Part shown: one piece after another, positions 29,941-38,967 of the stretch | Position numbering within the stretch: the stretch's first letter is position 1 | Layout: every line of letters starts with the position of its first letter | DNA from: Massilibacteroides vaginae | Lineage (GTDB): Bacteria > Bacteroidota > Bacteroidia > Bacteroidales > Tannerellaceae | Reading direction: 5' to 3' | Assembly: GCF_900178525.1 (NCBI RefSeq) | Contig: NZ_FXDJ01000007.1 | Location: 434,001 to 498,000, forward strand | Length of the DNA stretch: 64,000 bases | Translations under genes and position numbers: made by a program | Notes under the pieces: generated by a model | Told to the model about the DNA's origin: nothing | What the model saw: the letters and a program-made list of their open reading frames with translations, nothing else | Database searches by the model: none

Positions 29941-31665
29941 ATGACAAGCAAATGGAACTTTCTAAACCCAACAAAAGAAGAATTACATAAGCGAGATAAA
30001 TTGGCAGTAGAGTTAGGTGTAAATCCAATTATTGCTTTATTACTTGTGAAAAGAGGAATTTATTCTGCTGAAGAAGCAAAAAAATTCTTTAAACCCAGCC
30101 TAAATGATTTGCACGACCCCTTTCTGATGCCGGACATGGACAAGGCGGTTAAAAGATTGAATAAGGCGTTAGGGAACAAAGAGAAAATTCTTGTTTATGG
30201 GGACTACGATGTGGATGGTACTACAGCCGTAGCGTTAGTATATAAGTATTTGCGTTTGTATTCATCGGCTTTGGATTATTATATTCCGGATCGATACGAT
30301 GAGGGATATGGTGTGTCTTACAAAGGGATCGACTATGCCGCGGCAAACGACGTTAAACTCATCATTTCGCTTGATTGTGGCATCAAAGCCGTTGAAAAAG
30401 TTGAATACGCAAAACAAAAAGGGATTGATTTTATCATCTGCGACCATCACATGCCGGATACTATTCTGCCGGATGCAATCGCGGTATTGGATGCTAAACG
30501 CAAGGATTCCGTTTACCCGTATGAGCATTTGTCCGGTTGTGGTGTAGGGTTTAAATTCATGCAGGCATTTGCCAAAAGCAACAACTTCCCATTTTCCGAA
30601 TTAGAAAAACTACTTGATCTGGTTGCTGTCAGTATCGCATCGGATATTGTTCCCATCAGTGGAGAAAACCGTATTTTAGCCTATTATGGATTAAAACAAT
30701 TAAACATCAATCCCAGTCTTGGGTTGAAAGGTATAATCGATATCTGTGGCCTGACGGGAAAAGACATGACGATAAGTGATATCGTATTTAAAATCGGGCC
30801 TCGCATCAATGCTTCCGGACGTATGATGAACGGAAGAGAAGCGGTTGATCTGCTTCTGGCTAAAGACAGTGAAGCAGCCCGCGAAAAAAGTGAAAACATC
30901 AATCAATACAATGATGAGCGTCGTGAATTAGACAAAAAAATAACTGATGAAGCGAACGCGATTATCGACGATTTTCAAAACATGGAAGATCGTAAAGCAA
31001 TCATTGTTTATAACCCACAATGGCATAAAGGCGTTATTGGTATTGTAGCTTCCCGTTTAACCGAGAAGTATTACCGACCAGCCGTTGTTTTAACTAAATC
31101 GTCCGAATTAATTACGGGATCCGCGCGCTCCGTTCCCGGGTTTGATATTTACAGGGCTATTGAAAGCTGTCGTGATCTGCTCGAGAATTTCGGAGGGCAC
31201 ACTTATGCCGCAGGTTTATCATTAAAGGAAGAAAATCTGCATGCTTTTACTGAACGGTTCTCAAAGTTAGCCGCTGATGAAATCGATACGGAACAAATGG
31301 TTCCTCAGATAGATATTGACGCTACGCTCGACTTCAAGGAAATCAACAACAAGTTTCTGTCAGACCTCAAAAAAATGAGTCCGTTCGGTCCGGAAAATCA
31401 AAAACCGGTATTCGCCACGCTGAGCGTTAAAGATTATGGAACAAGCAAGCTGGTAGGGAAAGAACTGGAACATCTCAAACTTGAACTGATCGATAGTAAT
31501 TCGCACAATCCGATTCATGGCATTGCCTTTGGAATGCATAAACACAATAGTCATATCAAAGGTATGTTTCCATTCAATATCTGTTACACTATTGAAGAAA
31601 ACACCTACAATGGCAACACGTCGATCCAACTTCAGGTAAAAGAAATCAAGACAGATCCAATCTGA
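29941..31665 (+). CDS. recJ: Single-stranded-DNA-specific exonuclease RecJ
   Basis: 574-aa 5'-3' ssDNA exonuclease of recombination and mismatch repair. The DHH phosphoesterase motifs are visible: VYGDYDVDGTTAVALVY (motif I), SLDCGIK, and CDHHMPD (DHH, motif III). The DHHA1 domain includes GGHTYAAGLSL around residue 420, and an OB domain fills the last 120 residues. It is followed 15 bp later by recQ, its usual functional partner. Confidence 0.97.
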   Translation: MTSKWNFLNPTKEELHKRDKLAVELGVNPIIALLLVKRGIYSAEEAKKFFKPSLNDLHDPFLMPDMDKAVKRLNKALGNKEKILVYGDYDVDGTTAVALVYKYLRLYSSALDYYIPDRYDEGYGVSYKGIDYAAANDVKLIISLDCGIKAVEKVEYAKQKGIDFIICDHHMPDTILPDAIAVLDAKRKDSVYPYEHLSGCGVGFKFMQAFAKSNNFPFSELEKLLDLVAVSIASDIVPISGENRILAYYGLKQLNINPSLGLKGIIDICGLTGKDMTISDIVFKIGPRINASGRMMNGREAVDLLLAKDSEAAREKSENINQYNDERRELDKKITDEANAIIDDFQNMEDRKAIIVYNPQWHKGVIGIVASRLTEKYYRPAVVLTKSSELITGSARSVPGFDIYRAIESCRDLLENFGGHTYAAGLSLKEENLHAFTERFSKLAADEIDTEQMVPQIDIDATLDFKEINNKFLSDLKKMSPFGPENQKPVFATLSVKDYGTSKLVGKELEHLKLELIDSNSHNPIHGIAFGMHKHNSHIKGMFPFNICYTIEENTYNGNTSIQLQVKEIKTDPI

Positions 31666-31680
31666 CTGACTTCTGAACCC

Positions 31681-33585
31681 GTGGACGTTTATCACGAGAT
31701 ATTAGCGAAATACTGGGGATACAAGGAATTTCGTCCGCTCCAGGAGGATATCATCCATTCCATAATGGAAGGAAAAGACACGTTAGGTCTTATGCCTACC
31801 GGTGGAGGTAAGTCGATTACCTTTCAGGTTCCGGCTTTGGTGAAAGAAGGGATCTGTATTGTAGTGACTCCATTGATCGCCCTGATGAAAGACCAGGTGG
31901 AAAATCTTCGCCGCGTGGGAATAAAGGCTACAGCTGTTTATTCCGGAATGACAAGGCAGGAGATCATCACTCAATTAGAGAATTGTATCTTTGGAGGATA
32001 TAAGTTCCTGTATGTTTCTCCGGAACGTTTAGCAACCGAACTATTCCGTGCTAAGCTACAAGCCATGAATGTGAACTTACTGGTTATTGATGAAAGCCAT
32101 TGCATCTCGCAGTGGGGATACGACTTCCGTCCTTCTTATTTAAACATTGCCGATATTCGTGATCAATTAGAGGGAGTGCCTGTTCTTGCATTAACCGCAA
32201 CAGCTACTCCGGATGTTGTTTCGGATATACAAGAGAGACTTCTGTTTAAGGCGAAAAATGTTTTTCAGAAAAGTTTCCGCCGGACAAACCTGTCTTATGT
32301 TGTTCGACAGACAGACGACAAAATCCATTCGTTGACACAGATACTCCAGAAAGTTCCGGGATGCGCTATTGTTTATGTGCGTAATCGGAAACGAACCAAG
32401 GAGATTGCTCTTGCGTTACAAAATGCCGGAGTTTCGGCAGACTACTTCCATGCCGGACTGAACCGGGCAGAGAAAGACTTGCGCCAAAACAGGTGGAAAA
32501 ATAACGAATGCCGCGTAATAGTATCGACCAACGCGTTCGGGATGGGGATAGACAAGCCGGACGTAAGAGTGGTTGTGCATATTGATATGCCCGGTTCATT
32601 GGAGGAATATTATCAGGAAGCAGGACGTGCAGGACGGGATGAAAAAACAGCCTACGCCGTTGCTCTTTGCTCAGGAACCGATAGTGCCAAGCTAAAGAAG
32701 CGACTAACTGATAAGTTTCCCGATAAGGAACTTATTTATCGTATTTACGAAGCATTAGGTAATTATTTCCAAATTGCGGTGGGTTATGGCTTAGAAACGA
32801 TACATGATTTTTCGATCACCGACTTTTGCCATATATTTAAGTTTTCCGTTATTCAGGCACATCATGCCCTTAAGATACTGGAACTCTCCGGCTATATCGA
32901 ATACACGGAAGAAATCGACAATGCGTCCCGACTAACATTCCGGGTTACTCGTGATGATCTGTATAAATATCAGCACCAAACGAAAAAGACGGACAACATT
33001 ATACAGACTATCCTCAGGTCGTATACCGGTTTATTTGCAGACTATGTTTATATTGACGAAAGATTGATCGCTACCCGTTCGGGAAGCACACCTCAGGAAG
33101 TTTACGACACCTTGGTCGGGCTTTCCAAGTATAAAATTCTTCAATACATCCCTCAGAAAAAGACTCCGCTGATCATCTACACCCAAAGCCGCGAGGAACA
33201 GAGCTATCTGCGTATTCCCCGCAAAGCTTACGAAGAAAGAAAGGAACGTTTAGAAAAACGGATTGCGAAAGTGCTGGAATATACGACAGAAAAATACATC
33301 TGCCGCAGCCGTATGCTACTCACTTACTTTGGAGAAAAAGGAGCGAAAGATTGCGGCACCTGCGATGTTTGTCGCTCGTCGAAAACGTCTGTTTTAACAG
33401 ACCATGATTTCTCTACAATCCGCAATCTATTAGCTGAGCTATTAACAGAAACTCCACAAACAGTTAGCGATATAATTGCTCAACTCCCCTATCCTGAACA
33501 AAAAAGCATTACGGCAATACGTTTTCTGGTCGATTCAGACAGTCGTTTTTTGCTTTCAGACGGGTTCATTTCTTACCAACAATAA
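31681..33585 (+). CDS. recQ: ATP-dependent DNA helicase RecQ, GTG start
   Basis: 634 aa starting at GTG 31681 (VDVYHEILAKYWGYKEFRPL); no upstream ATG fits and the next Met is inside the helicase domain. Walker A is MPTGGGKSITFQVPAL, the DEAH-like box is VIDESHCISQWGYDFRPSY, and motif VI is QEAGRAGRDEK. The RQC zinc-binding region has CRSRMLLTYFG followed by CGTCDVC. The final 65 residues are short and wing-like, and I see no HRDC domain, in contrast to E. coli RecQ. It unwinds DNA 3'-5' and can feed RecJ, encoded directly upstream. Confidence 0.95.
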   Translation: MDVYHEILAKYWGYKEFRPLQEDIIHSIMEGKDTLGLMPTGGGKSITFQVPALVKEGICIVVTPLIALMKDQVENLRRVGIKATAVYSGMTRQEIITQLENCIFGGYKFLYVSPERLATELFRAKLQAMNVNLLVIDESHCISQWGYDFRPSYLNIADIRDQLEGVPVLALTATATPDVVSDIQERLLFKAKNVFQKSFRRTNLSYVVRQTDDKIHSLTQILQKVPGCAIVYVRNRKRTKEIALALQNAGVSADYFHAGLNRAEKDLRQNRWKNNECRVIVSTNAFGMGIDKPDVRVVVHIDMPGSLEEYYQEAGRAGRDEKTAYAVALCSGTDSAKLKKRLTDKFPDKELIYRIYEALGNYFQIAVGYGLETIHDFSITDFCHIFKFSVIQAHHALKILELSGYIEYTEEIDNASRLTFRVTRDDLYKYQHQTKKTDNIIQTILRSYTGLFADYVYIDERLIATRSGSTPQEVYDTLVGLSKYKILQYIPQKKTPLIIYTQSREEQSYLRIPRKAYEERKERLEKRIAKVLEYTTEKYICRSRMLLTYFGEKGAKDCGTCDVCRSSKTSVLTDHDFSTIRNLLAELLTETPQTVSDIIAQLPYPEQKSITAIRFLVDSDSRFLLSDGFISYQQ

Positions 33586-33617
33586 CACCCGTTTTTTTTC
33601 GTAATACTATATAAATA

Positions 33618-33680
33618 AAAACATAAAGGTTATTTTTCAAAAGATATCCTTTATTTTTCGAAAAATAACCTTTATGTTTT
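33618..33680. repeat. Modular 21-bp intergenic repeat, copy 3 (3 units, long inverted repeat)
   Basis: Cores: AAAGGTTAT at 33625-33633 (+), ATATCCTTT at 33644-33652 (-) and ATAACCTTT at 33665-33673 (-). The outer two units form an inverted repeat with more than 20 bp per arm. The left flank is GTAATACTATATAAATAAAA. It lies in the 315-bp gap between recQ and nfo, whose other visible content is a run of T near 33750 and the nfo promoter. Confidence 0.86.
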
Positions 33681-33861
33681 TCGACAGCTCTAACCTATTG
33701 ATTATAAGAAAGATAAAAACATGCGAAAAACACCGCAAATCAGGCCTTTTTTTTGCTTAAAAACAGAGAAAATAGTTGTTCCCAACCGAATATTTTTTTG
33801 ATCCTAAACTTATCCTATTCCGGAATGTTTGTGTAGTATAGCTTTCCTGCGGGATAATGCT

Positions 33862-33869
33862 TATTTTTG
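33862..33869 (+). promoter_or_regulatory. -7 promoter element of nfo
   Basis: TATTTTTG matches TAnnTTTG, 31 bp before the nfo ATG. The nearest TTTG upstream (33828-33831) is 30 bp away, so the -33 box is uncertain. Confidence 0.4.
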
Positions 33870-33900
33870 TGTAAATAAACCGGATTAAAAAATTCATACT

Positions 33901-34740
33901 ATGCTAAATATAGGTTGTCACCTTTCAGTTTCGAACGGCTATGAAGCCATGGGCAAAGACGCGTTGTCGATCGGCGCAAATACATTCCAGTTTTTCACCC
34001 GTAATCCTCGTGGGGGTAGTGCCAAGGCTATTGTAAAAAAAGATGTGGAAGCACTTCTCGCCATTGCCGAAGCGAATAACTTCGCTCCTATTCTGGCGCA
34101 TGCACCTTACACCATGAATTTATGCGCGGCAGATGAGAATATACGGAAATTCGCACTTGAAATGATGGCCGACGACTTCTCGCGCATGGATTATCTTCCG
34201 GGCAGCTTGTATAATTTTCACCCGGGCAGTCATGTTAAGCAGGGTGTTGAGGTTGGTATTGACTATATAACGGAAGCGTTAAACAAGGTGCTTTATCCGG
34301 AACTTAAAACAACCGTGTTGCTGGAAACAATGGCCGGAAAAGGGAGTGAAATCGGACGAACATTCGAAGAGTTGCGTATGATTATCGACCGCGTTGAGCT
34401 AAACAATAAGCTCGGCGTTTGCATGGACACCTGCCATATTTACGATGCAGGCTATGATATTGTGAACGATCTGGATGGTGTGTTAAATGAGTTCGACAGG
34501 ATCGTCGGGTTAGACAGATTGCATGCGATTCACATCAACGACAGTAAGAATCCTTTCAACAGTCATAAAGACAGACACGAAACAATAGGTAATGGTTCTT
34601 TGGGACTCGATACCTTCAAAAAGGTTATCAACCACCCGAAGTTAAGACACCTGCCTTTTTATCTGGAAACGCCGAACGAACTTCCCGGTTATGCTGACGA
34701 GATCGCCTTGCTAAGGGGGTTGTATGAAGAGACTGTTTAA
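33901..34740 (+). CDS. nfo: Endonuclease IV (AP endonuclease)
   Basis: 279-aa TIM-barrel enzyme that cuts DNA at abasic sites. Family motifs with the three-zinc ligands are visible: [66 protein letters not shown] and LETP near the end. The length is as expected for Nfo. It is cytoplasmic and sits among other repair genes. Confidence 0.97.
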   Translation: MLNIGCHLSVSNGYEAMGKDALSIGANTFQFFTRNPRGGSAKAIVKKDVEALLAIAEANNFAPILAHAPYTMNLCAADENIRKFALEMMADDFSRMDYLPGSLYNFHPGSHVKQGVEVGIDYITEALNKVLYPELKTTVLLETMAGKGSEIGRTFEELRMIIDRVELNNKLGVCMDTCHIYDAGYDIVNDLDGVLNEFDRIVGLDRLHAIHINDSKNPFNSHKDRHETIGNGSLGLDTFKKVINHPKLRHLPFYLETPNELPGYADEIALLRGLYEETV

Positions 34741-34749
34741 TCAAACAGC

Positions 34750-37074
34750 CTACTGAATTACCTCCAGCTTCGCGAATTTGAGGAGCAAGTGCTTTATACC
34801 GGAGTTATCAAATTGCACAATGGCTTTGGCATTACCTCCTTCTCCTTCGAAGGCAGTAATCTGTCCTTCGCCGAAGCGATCGTGCCTTACACGTGTACCT
34901 ACCGTAAGTCCGTCGATAGATAAAACACCACTTGAAGCCGAAACTTGGGATGAGATTTTACTAAGTTTGCGATAAGACGCAGGCACAGTTTGTTCGGGCG
35001 GAAGAGTTTCACGACGTGAGGAAAACGCGGCAGGTTCGTCTCGATTAAATCGTTGTCGCTCACGAGAGAAGCCGTCTGATTCAACTGTTCTTTCCTTAGA
35101 TATAGAATCCGGAGCATCAAGAAATACCGGATCAATATCTTTCAGGAAACGACTGGGAATACCAATCATACTCTTCCCGTTTCTGAACCGGCTCTTGGCG
35201 TATGTTAGTATACAATTTTCTTCCGCGCGTGTAATAGCAACGTAAAACAACCGACGCTCTTCTTCCAATGCCCGCGAACTATCTTTCGACATCATGGACG
35301 GAAAAAGATCTTCTTCCAATCCAACAATAAATACGTTCTTAAATTCCAATCCCTTTGCGGCATGAACCGTCATAAGGGTAATCTTATCCGCTTCCTGATC
35401 TTTGTCGCTGTCCTGATCAGTCAACAGAGCTACTTCCGCAAGGAAATCGGTTAGCCTTACAGTTTCCGCTCCTTCTTCACGCTTGATTTCACAATACTCA
35501 AGGATACCCTTTATAAGCTCCTGTACGTTTTCAAACTTGCTTTGTCCTTCCACCGAAGTATCCTGTGCGAATAACGATACGATACCGGTTTCCTTAATAA
35601 TAGCATCTGCTATTTCGTCTAAAGACATGGTCGTGTTTTTCTCCTGAAATGAGAGCATCATCTCCTTAAACTGTTGAAGCTTATTCGCCGTACCGCTGTT
35701 TATAGCTAAGGCATACTCCAAAGGATCGCTCAATACAGTCCATGGGCTAACATTATATTCGGTAGCAGCCTCCAGCAATTTAGAAAGAGTTGTGTTTCCT
35801 ATTCCGCGAGCAGGGAAATTAATTACCCGTTTCAAAGCCTCTTCGTCGTGCGGATTCACCACTAAACGAAAATAAGAAATAATATCTTTTATCTCCTTTC
35901 GCTGATAAAACGAAAGACCACCATAAATGCGATATGGAATACCATGTTTGCGTAAGGCTTCCTCCAAAATACGTGATTGTGCGTTTGTACGATACAACAC
36001 CGCGAAATCCGCATAGTTATAGGAACGGTTCTCTCTACGCAACGCTAAAATCTTTGTCGCAACGGTGTAGGCCTCTTCATAATCGGAATAAAGCGAAATC
36101 AGTCCGAGTTTACTTCCGGGTTCTTTCTCCGAATACACCTTTTTCTCAATCTGCTTTTCGTTCTTATGGATCAGGCTGTTTGCAGCATCCACAATATTAC
36201 GGGTAGAGCGATAATTTCGCTCCAGTTTAAAAATACGACAACCGGGATACTGACTCTTGAACTGAAGGATATTGTCTATATTCGCCCCACGGAAAGAATA
36301 AATACTTTGCGCATCATCACCTACCACACATATACGATTGTGTTGCTCACTAAGCCGAAGCACAATTAAATGTTGCGCGAAGTTTGTATCCTGATACTCA
36401 TCAACCAGGATATATTGGAAGAAATTTCTATACTTATTCAACACCTCAGGATGATCACGAAAAAGAATATTCGTCTGCAATAGCAAATCGTCAAAATCCA
36501 TCGCTCCCGCCTGAAAGCACCGCGACTGATACCGCTTATAAATTTCCCTGATTAACGGAACCTTGCTTCGTATATCACCTTCTACAAGTTCCTTGCTTTG
36601 CTCATACGCCTTACAGGTTATTAAGGCATTTTTCGCGTTGGATATTCTCGACTGTACCATACCGGCACGATAAAGTTTATCATCCAGTTGCATTCCCTTG
36701 ATAATCGATTTTATCAGGCTTTTGGAATCGGCAGCATCATAAATCGTAAAATTGGAAGGATAGCCCAGATGAGCCGCCTCAAAACGAAGGATCCGGGCAA
36801 AGATAGAATGGAAAGTGCCCATCCAAAGACGACGCGTAGCCTCCGGCTCTGTAAGCAGGCCGATACGTTCTTTCATCTCACGTGCCGCTTTGTTCGTAAA
36901 CGTCAAGGCCAAAATACTTTGCGGCGGAATTCCCCGGCTAAGCAGATAAGCAATCTTATAGGTAAGCACCCTTGTTTTACCCGACCCGGCCCCGGCAATA
37001 ACCAATGACGCTCCGTCAATATACTCCACAGCCTCTCGTTGGCTGGCATTCAACTGATCTAAATACTCTTTCAC
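34750..37074 (-). CDS. UvrD/PcrA-type superfamily 1 DNA helicase
   Basis: 774-aa 3'-5' helicase. Walker A is VIAGAGSGKTRVLTYKIAYL, followed by ILALTFTNKAAREMKER (motif Ia), ILVDEYQDTN (motif II), GDDAQSIYSFRGAN (motif III), LERNYRSTRNIV (motif IV) and FYVAITRAEE (motif VI). The C-terminal 50 residues look like the PcrA/UvrD Tudor-like RNA-polymerase-binding domain (GTRVRHDRFGEGQI). It faces nfo convergently with nine bases between stops. Confidence 0.95.
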   Translation of the reverse strand: MKEYLDQLNASQREAVEYIDGASLVIAGAGSGKTRVLTYKIAYLLSRGIPPQSILALTFTNKAAREMKERIGLLTEPEATRRLWMGTFHSIFARILRFEAAHLGYPSNFTIYDAADSKSLIKSIIKGMQLDDKLYRAGMVQSRISNAKNALITCKAYEQSKELVEGDIRSKVPLIREIYKRYQSRCFQAGAMDFDDLLLQTNILFRDHPEVLNKYRNFFQYILVDEYQDTNFAQHLIVLRLSEQHNRICVVGDDAQSIYSFRGANIDNILQFKSQYPGCRIFKLERNYRSTRNIVDAANSLIHKNEKQIEKKVYSEKEPGSKLGLISLYSDYEEAYTVATKILALRRENRSYNYADFAVLYRTNAQSRILEEALRKHGIPYRIYGGLSFYQRKEIKDIISYFRLVVNPHDEEALKRVINFPARGIGNTTLSKLLEAATEYNVSPWTVLSDPLEYALAINSGTANKLQQFKEMMLSFQEKNTTMSLDEIADAIIKETGIVSLFAQDTSVEGQSKFENVQELIKGILEYCEIKREEGAETVRLTDFLAEVALLTDQDSDKDQEADKITLMTVHAAKGLEFKNVFIVGLEEDLFPSMMSKDSSRALEEERRLFYVAITRAEENCILTYAKSRFRNGKSMIGIPSRFLKDIDPVFLDAPDSISKERTVESDGFSRERQRFNRDEPAAFSSRRETLPPEQTVPASYRKLSKISSQVSASSGVLSIDGLTVGTRVRHDRFGEGQITAFEGEGGNAKAIVQFDNSGIKHLLLKFAKLEVIQ

Positions 37075-37123
37075 TCCATCACAATTTTACAAGTTGACAA
37101 AGTTAAGAATTAATCAAAAGAAA

Positions 37124-37158
37124 CACCCCTGTCACGCAACGTATGCGCGGCAGGGGTG
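37124..37158 (-). terminator. Intrinsic terminator of the first ECF-controlled SusC/D operon
   Basis: CACCCCTG (37124-37131) and CAGGGGTG (37151-37158) form an 8-bp GC-rich stem with an inner CGC/GCG pair. On the minus strand the hairpin is followed by TTTCTTTTGATT. It also lies 50 bp upstream of the UvrD-type start. Confidence 0.75.
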
Positions 37159-37244
37159 CATTATTTTCAAAAGTGAGGTAGTCCTATCCCATTATCAAGT
37201 GCTAAGTTGAACAATCAATTTCTACCCTCACTGTGTTAAAGATG

Positions 37245-38948
37245 TTACTCCCAACCTCTTGTTGTTTGTTTCAATAATGGGTTGGAGTTCAGAATTCTTG
37301 AAGGAATTGGGAATACTTCATAGTCTTTATCTGTTTTATCTATCCCTTTATCCCACCATGCTTCTCCAAATCGTCCCCAACGAATTAAATCAGTACGTCT
37401 TCTATGTTCACCCAAGAACTCACGTCCCCACTCATCAATAAATTCCTGATCTGTTAATTTATCCAGGTTTGCTTCATAACTGTATTTAGGCCATTCAGTC
37501 GCTGGATAGTTCCTTGCTCTAACGTCATCTAACAATTTTGCAGCTGAGGCCTTATCACCTGCTCTATATTTACATTCAGCTAATGAATAGTAAATTTCAG
37601 CCAAACGAATTTCTCCAATAGAGTTCGACATAAACAATCCATGAGTATGAGACAATGGACCAAATTTTAATAGACGGACACCTGAGTTTTCTTCTCCAGT
37701 GGTCACTTTTGAACCTTCAGCCCAACGTCCATTTGGTTTTTCAGAAAATCTACCAACCTGATCAACAAAAACCAATTGTTGTCCTGTCCATTCTTCAGAT
37801 CCGGTTACAGGTTTGGTTAAATCATAACCATATCCTTTTTCTCTATCAAATTGATATTGTGGTCCAACAAGGAAAAAACCTTTTGTATCACCCGCATCGT
37901 TTATAACTTCGTAGTTCTGTTTACGAAAATCTACATCCGCAAACTTTTCGTAGGGCTTACCTAATGCATAGTTATAAATATTACCTTCAAGATCTCTTGA
38001 TGGAGCAAGATGAATACCATTATAACCATTCCATCCATCAGTATCTAAAATTGAGTTTGATTTATAATGATGGAAAGCAGAATATTGCCATCCTAATTCA
38101 TAAACATTTCGCTTATGAGGCCATTCAAACATATTTTCAGGAGAAGGAGAGCCTACAAGAGAACGATGGAATGGACCACGGTAATCCTGGTCAATAGAAA
38201 AAGCACCGTATTTTCCATCAATAATTTCTTGAGCAACAACAGCACATTCAGAGTATTTTGCCGTTCCAATCCATTTTTCCGCATTTAAATACATACGTAC
38301 TAATAATGCAGCAGCAGATCCTTGCGAAAAATGACCGGGTATTGCTTTTGCCTTCAGCATTGGGATAACCTCTTTGATTTCTTTCTCCATGTACTCAAAT
38401 ACTTCCTGAGGAGTAGACTGTTCTTTCAAAGTTGTGATATCTTCAACAATTGGAACATGACGGAAAAAATCAATTAAAAAGGTATAATACCATGCACGTA
38501 GAGCACGTAGTTCACCAATAAAATTCGCTTTTTCCCCTTCAGTTATTCCTATACTGGCAAAATCCAATGCTTCAAAATCAAGCAACAAGTTGTTAATTTG
38601 AGAAATTCCTTGGTACGGACCTACCCAACTACCATTCACCTGGTTCTGAAGATAATCCCAATTATGTCCATGCAAACGAACCCATTGTCCTTCATCCCAT
38701 CCATGTTTACCTTTTTGTGTCCACACAAAATGATCTGCAGTAAGTTCCTGAAGATTCCAACGATCTCCATCCCAAGCACACCAATGACCATGCTCATATG
38801 GACGCAAGACTGCTGCTTCAACAGAGCTTTTGTCAGTAAAATAATTGTCTTTTGTCAATACATCAAATGGCTCTTCCGTCAAGTCTGTACATGAAGGAAA
38901 TAATGCCCCCAGGGCAAGAGCAAATACTAAATATTTTATCTTTTTCAT
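37245..38948 (-). CDS. RagB/SusD family nutrient-binding outer-membrane lipoprotein
   Basis: 567 aa with signal peptide MKKIKYLVFALALGALFPSC (Cys20 lipobox). SusD-type N-terminal TPR region: ELRALRAWYYTFLIDFFRHVPIV. The C-terminal segment reads GREFLGEHRRRTDLIRWGRFGE. It follows its SusC by 19 bp and ends the operon, with a terminator about 90 bp downstream. No glycoside hydrolase, lyase or peptidase gene is part of this operon, so substrate type is open. Confidence 0.93.
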   Translation of the reverse strand: MKKIKYLVFALALGALFPSCTDLTEEPFDVLTKDNYFTDKSSVEAAVLRPYEHGHWCAWDGDRWNLQELTADHFVWTQKGKHGWDEGQWVRLHGHNWDYLQNQVNGSWVGPYQGISQINNLLLDFEALDFASIGITEGEKANFIGELRALRAWYYTFLIDFFRHVPIVEDITTLKEQSTPQEVFEYMEKEIKEVIPMLKAKAIPGHFSQGSAAALLVRMYLNAEKWIGTAKYSECAVVAQEIIDGKYGAFSIDQDYRGPFHRSLVGSPSPENMFEWPHKRNVYELGWQYSAFHHYKSNSILDTDGWNGYNGIHLAPSRDLEGNIYNYALGKPYEKFADVDFRKQNYEVINDAGDTKGFFLVGPQYQFDREKGYGYDLTKPVTGSEEWTGQQLVFVDQVGRFSEKPNGRWAEGSKVTTGEENSGVRLLKFGPLSHTHGLFMSNSIGEIRLAEIYYSLAECKYRAGDKASAAKLLDDVRARNYPATEWPKYSYEANLDKLTDQEFIDEWGREFLGEHRRRTDLIRWGRFGEAWWDKGIDKTDKDYEVFPIPSRILNSNPLLKQTTRGWE

Positions 38949-38967
38949 ATATACTTACGTCGTTAGA

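Noticed and set aside
29816-30028. 70-codon frame on the minus strand before recJ
   Set aside because: It overlaps the recJ start, has no promoter and resembles no protein; treated as a chance frame.
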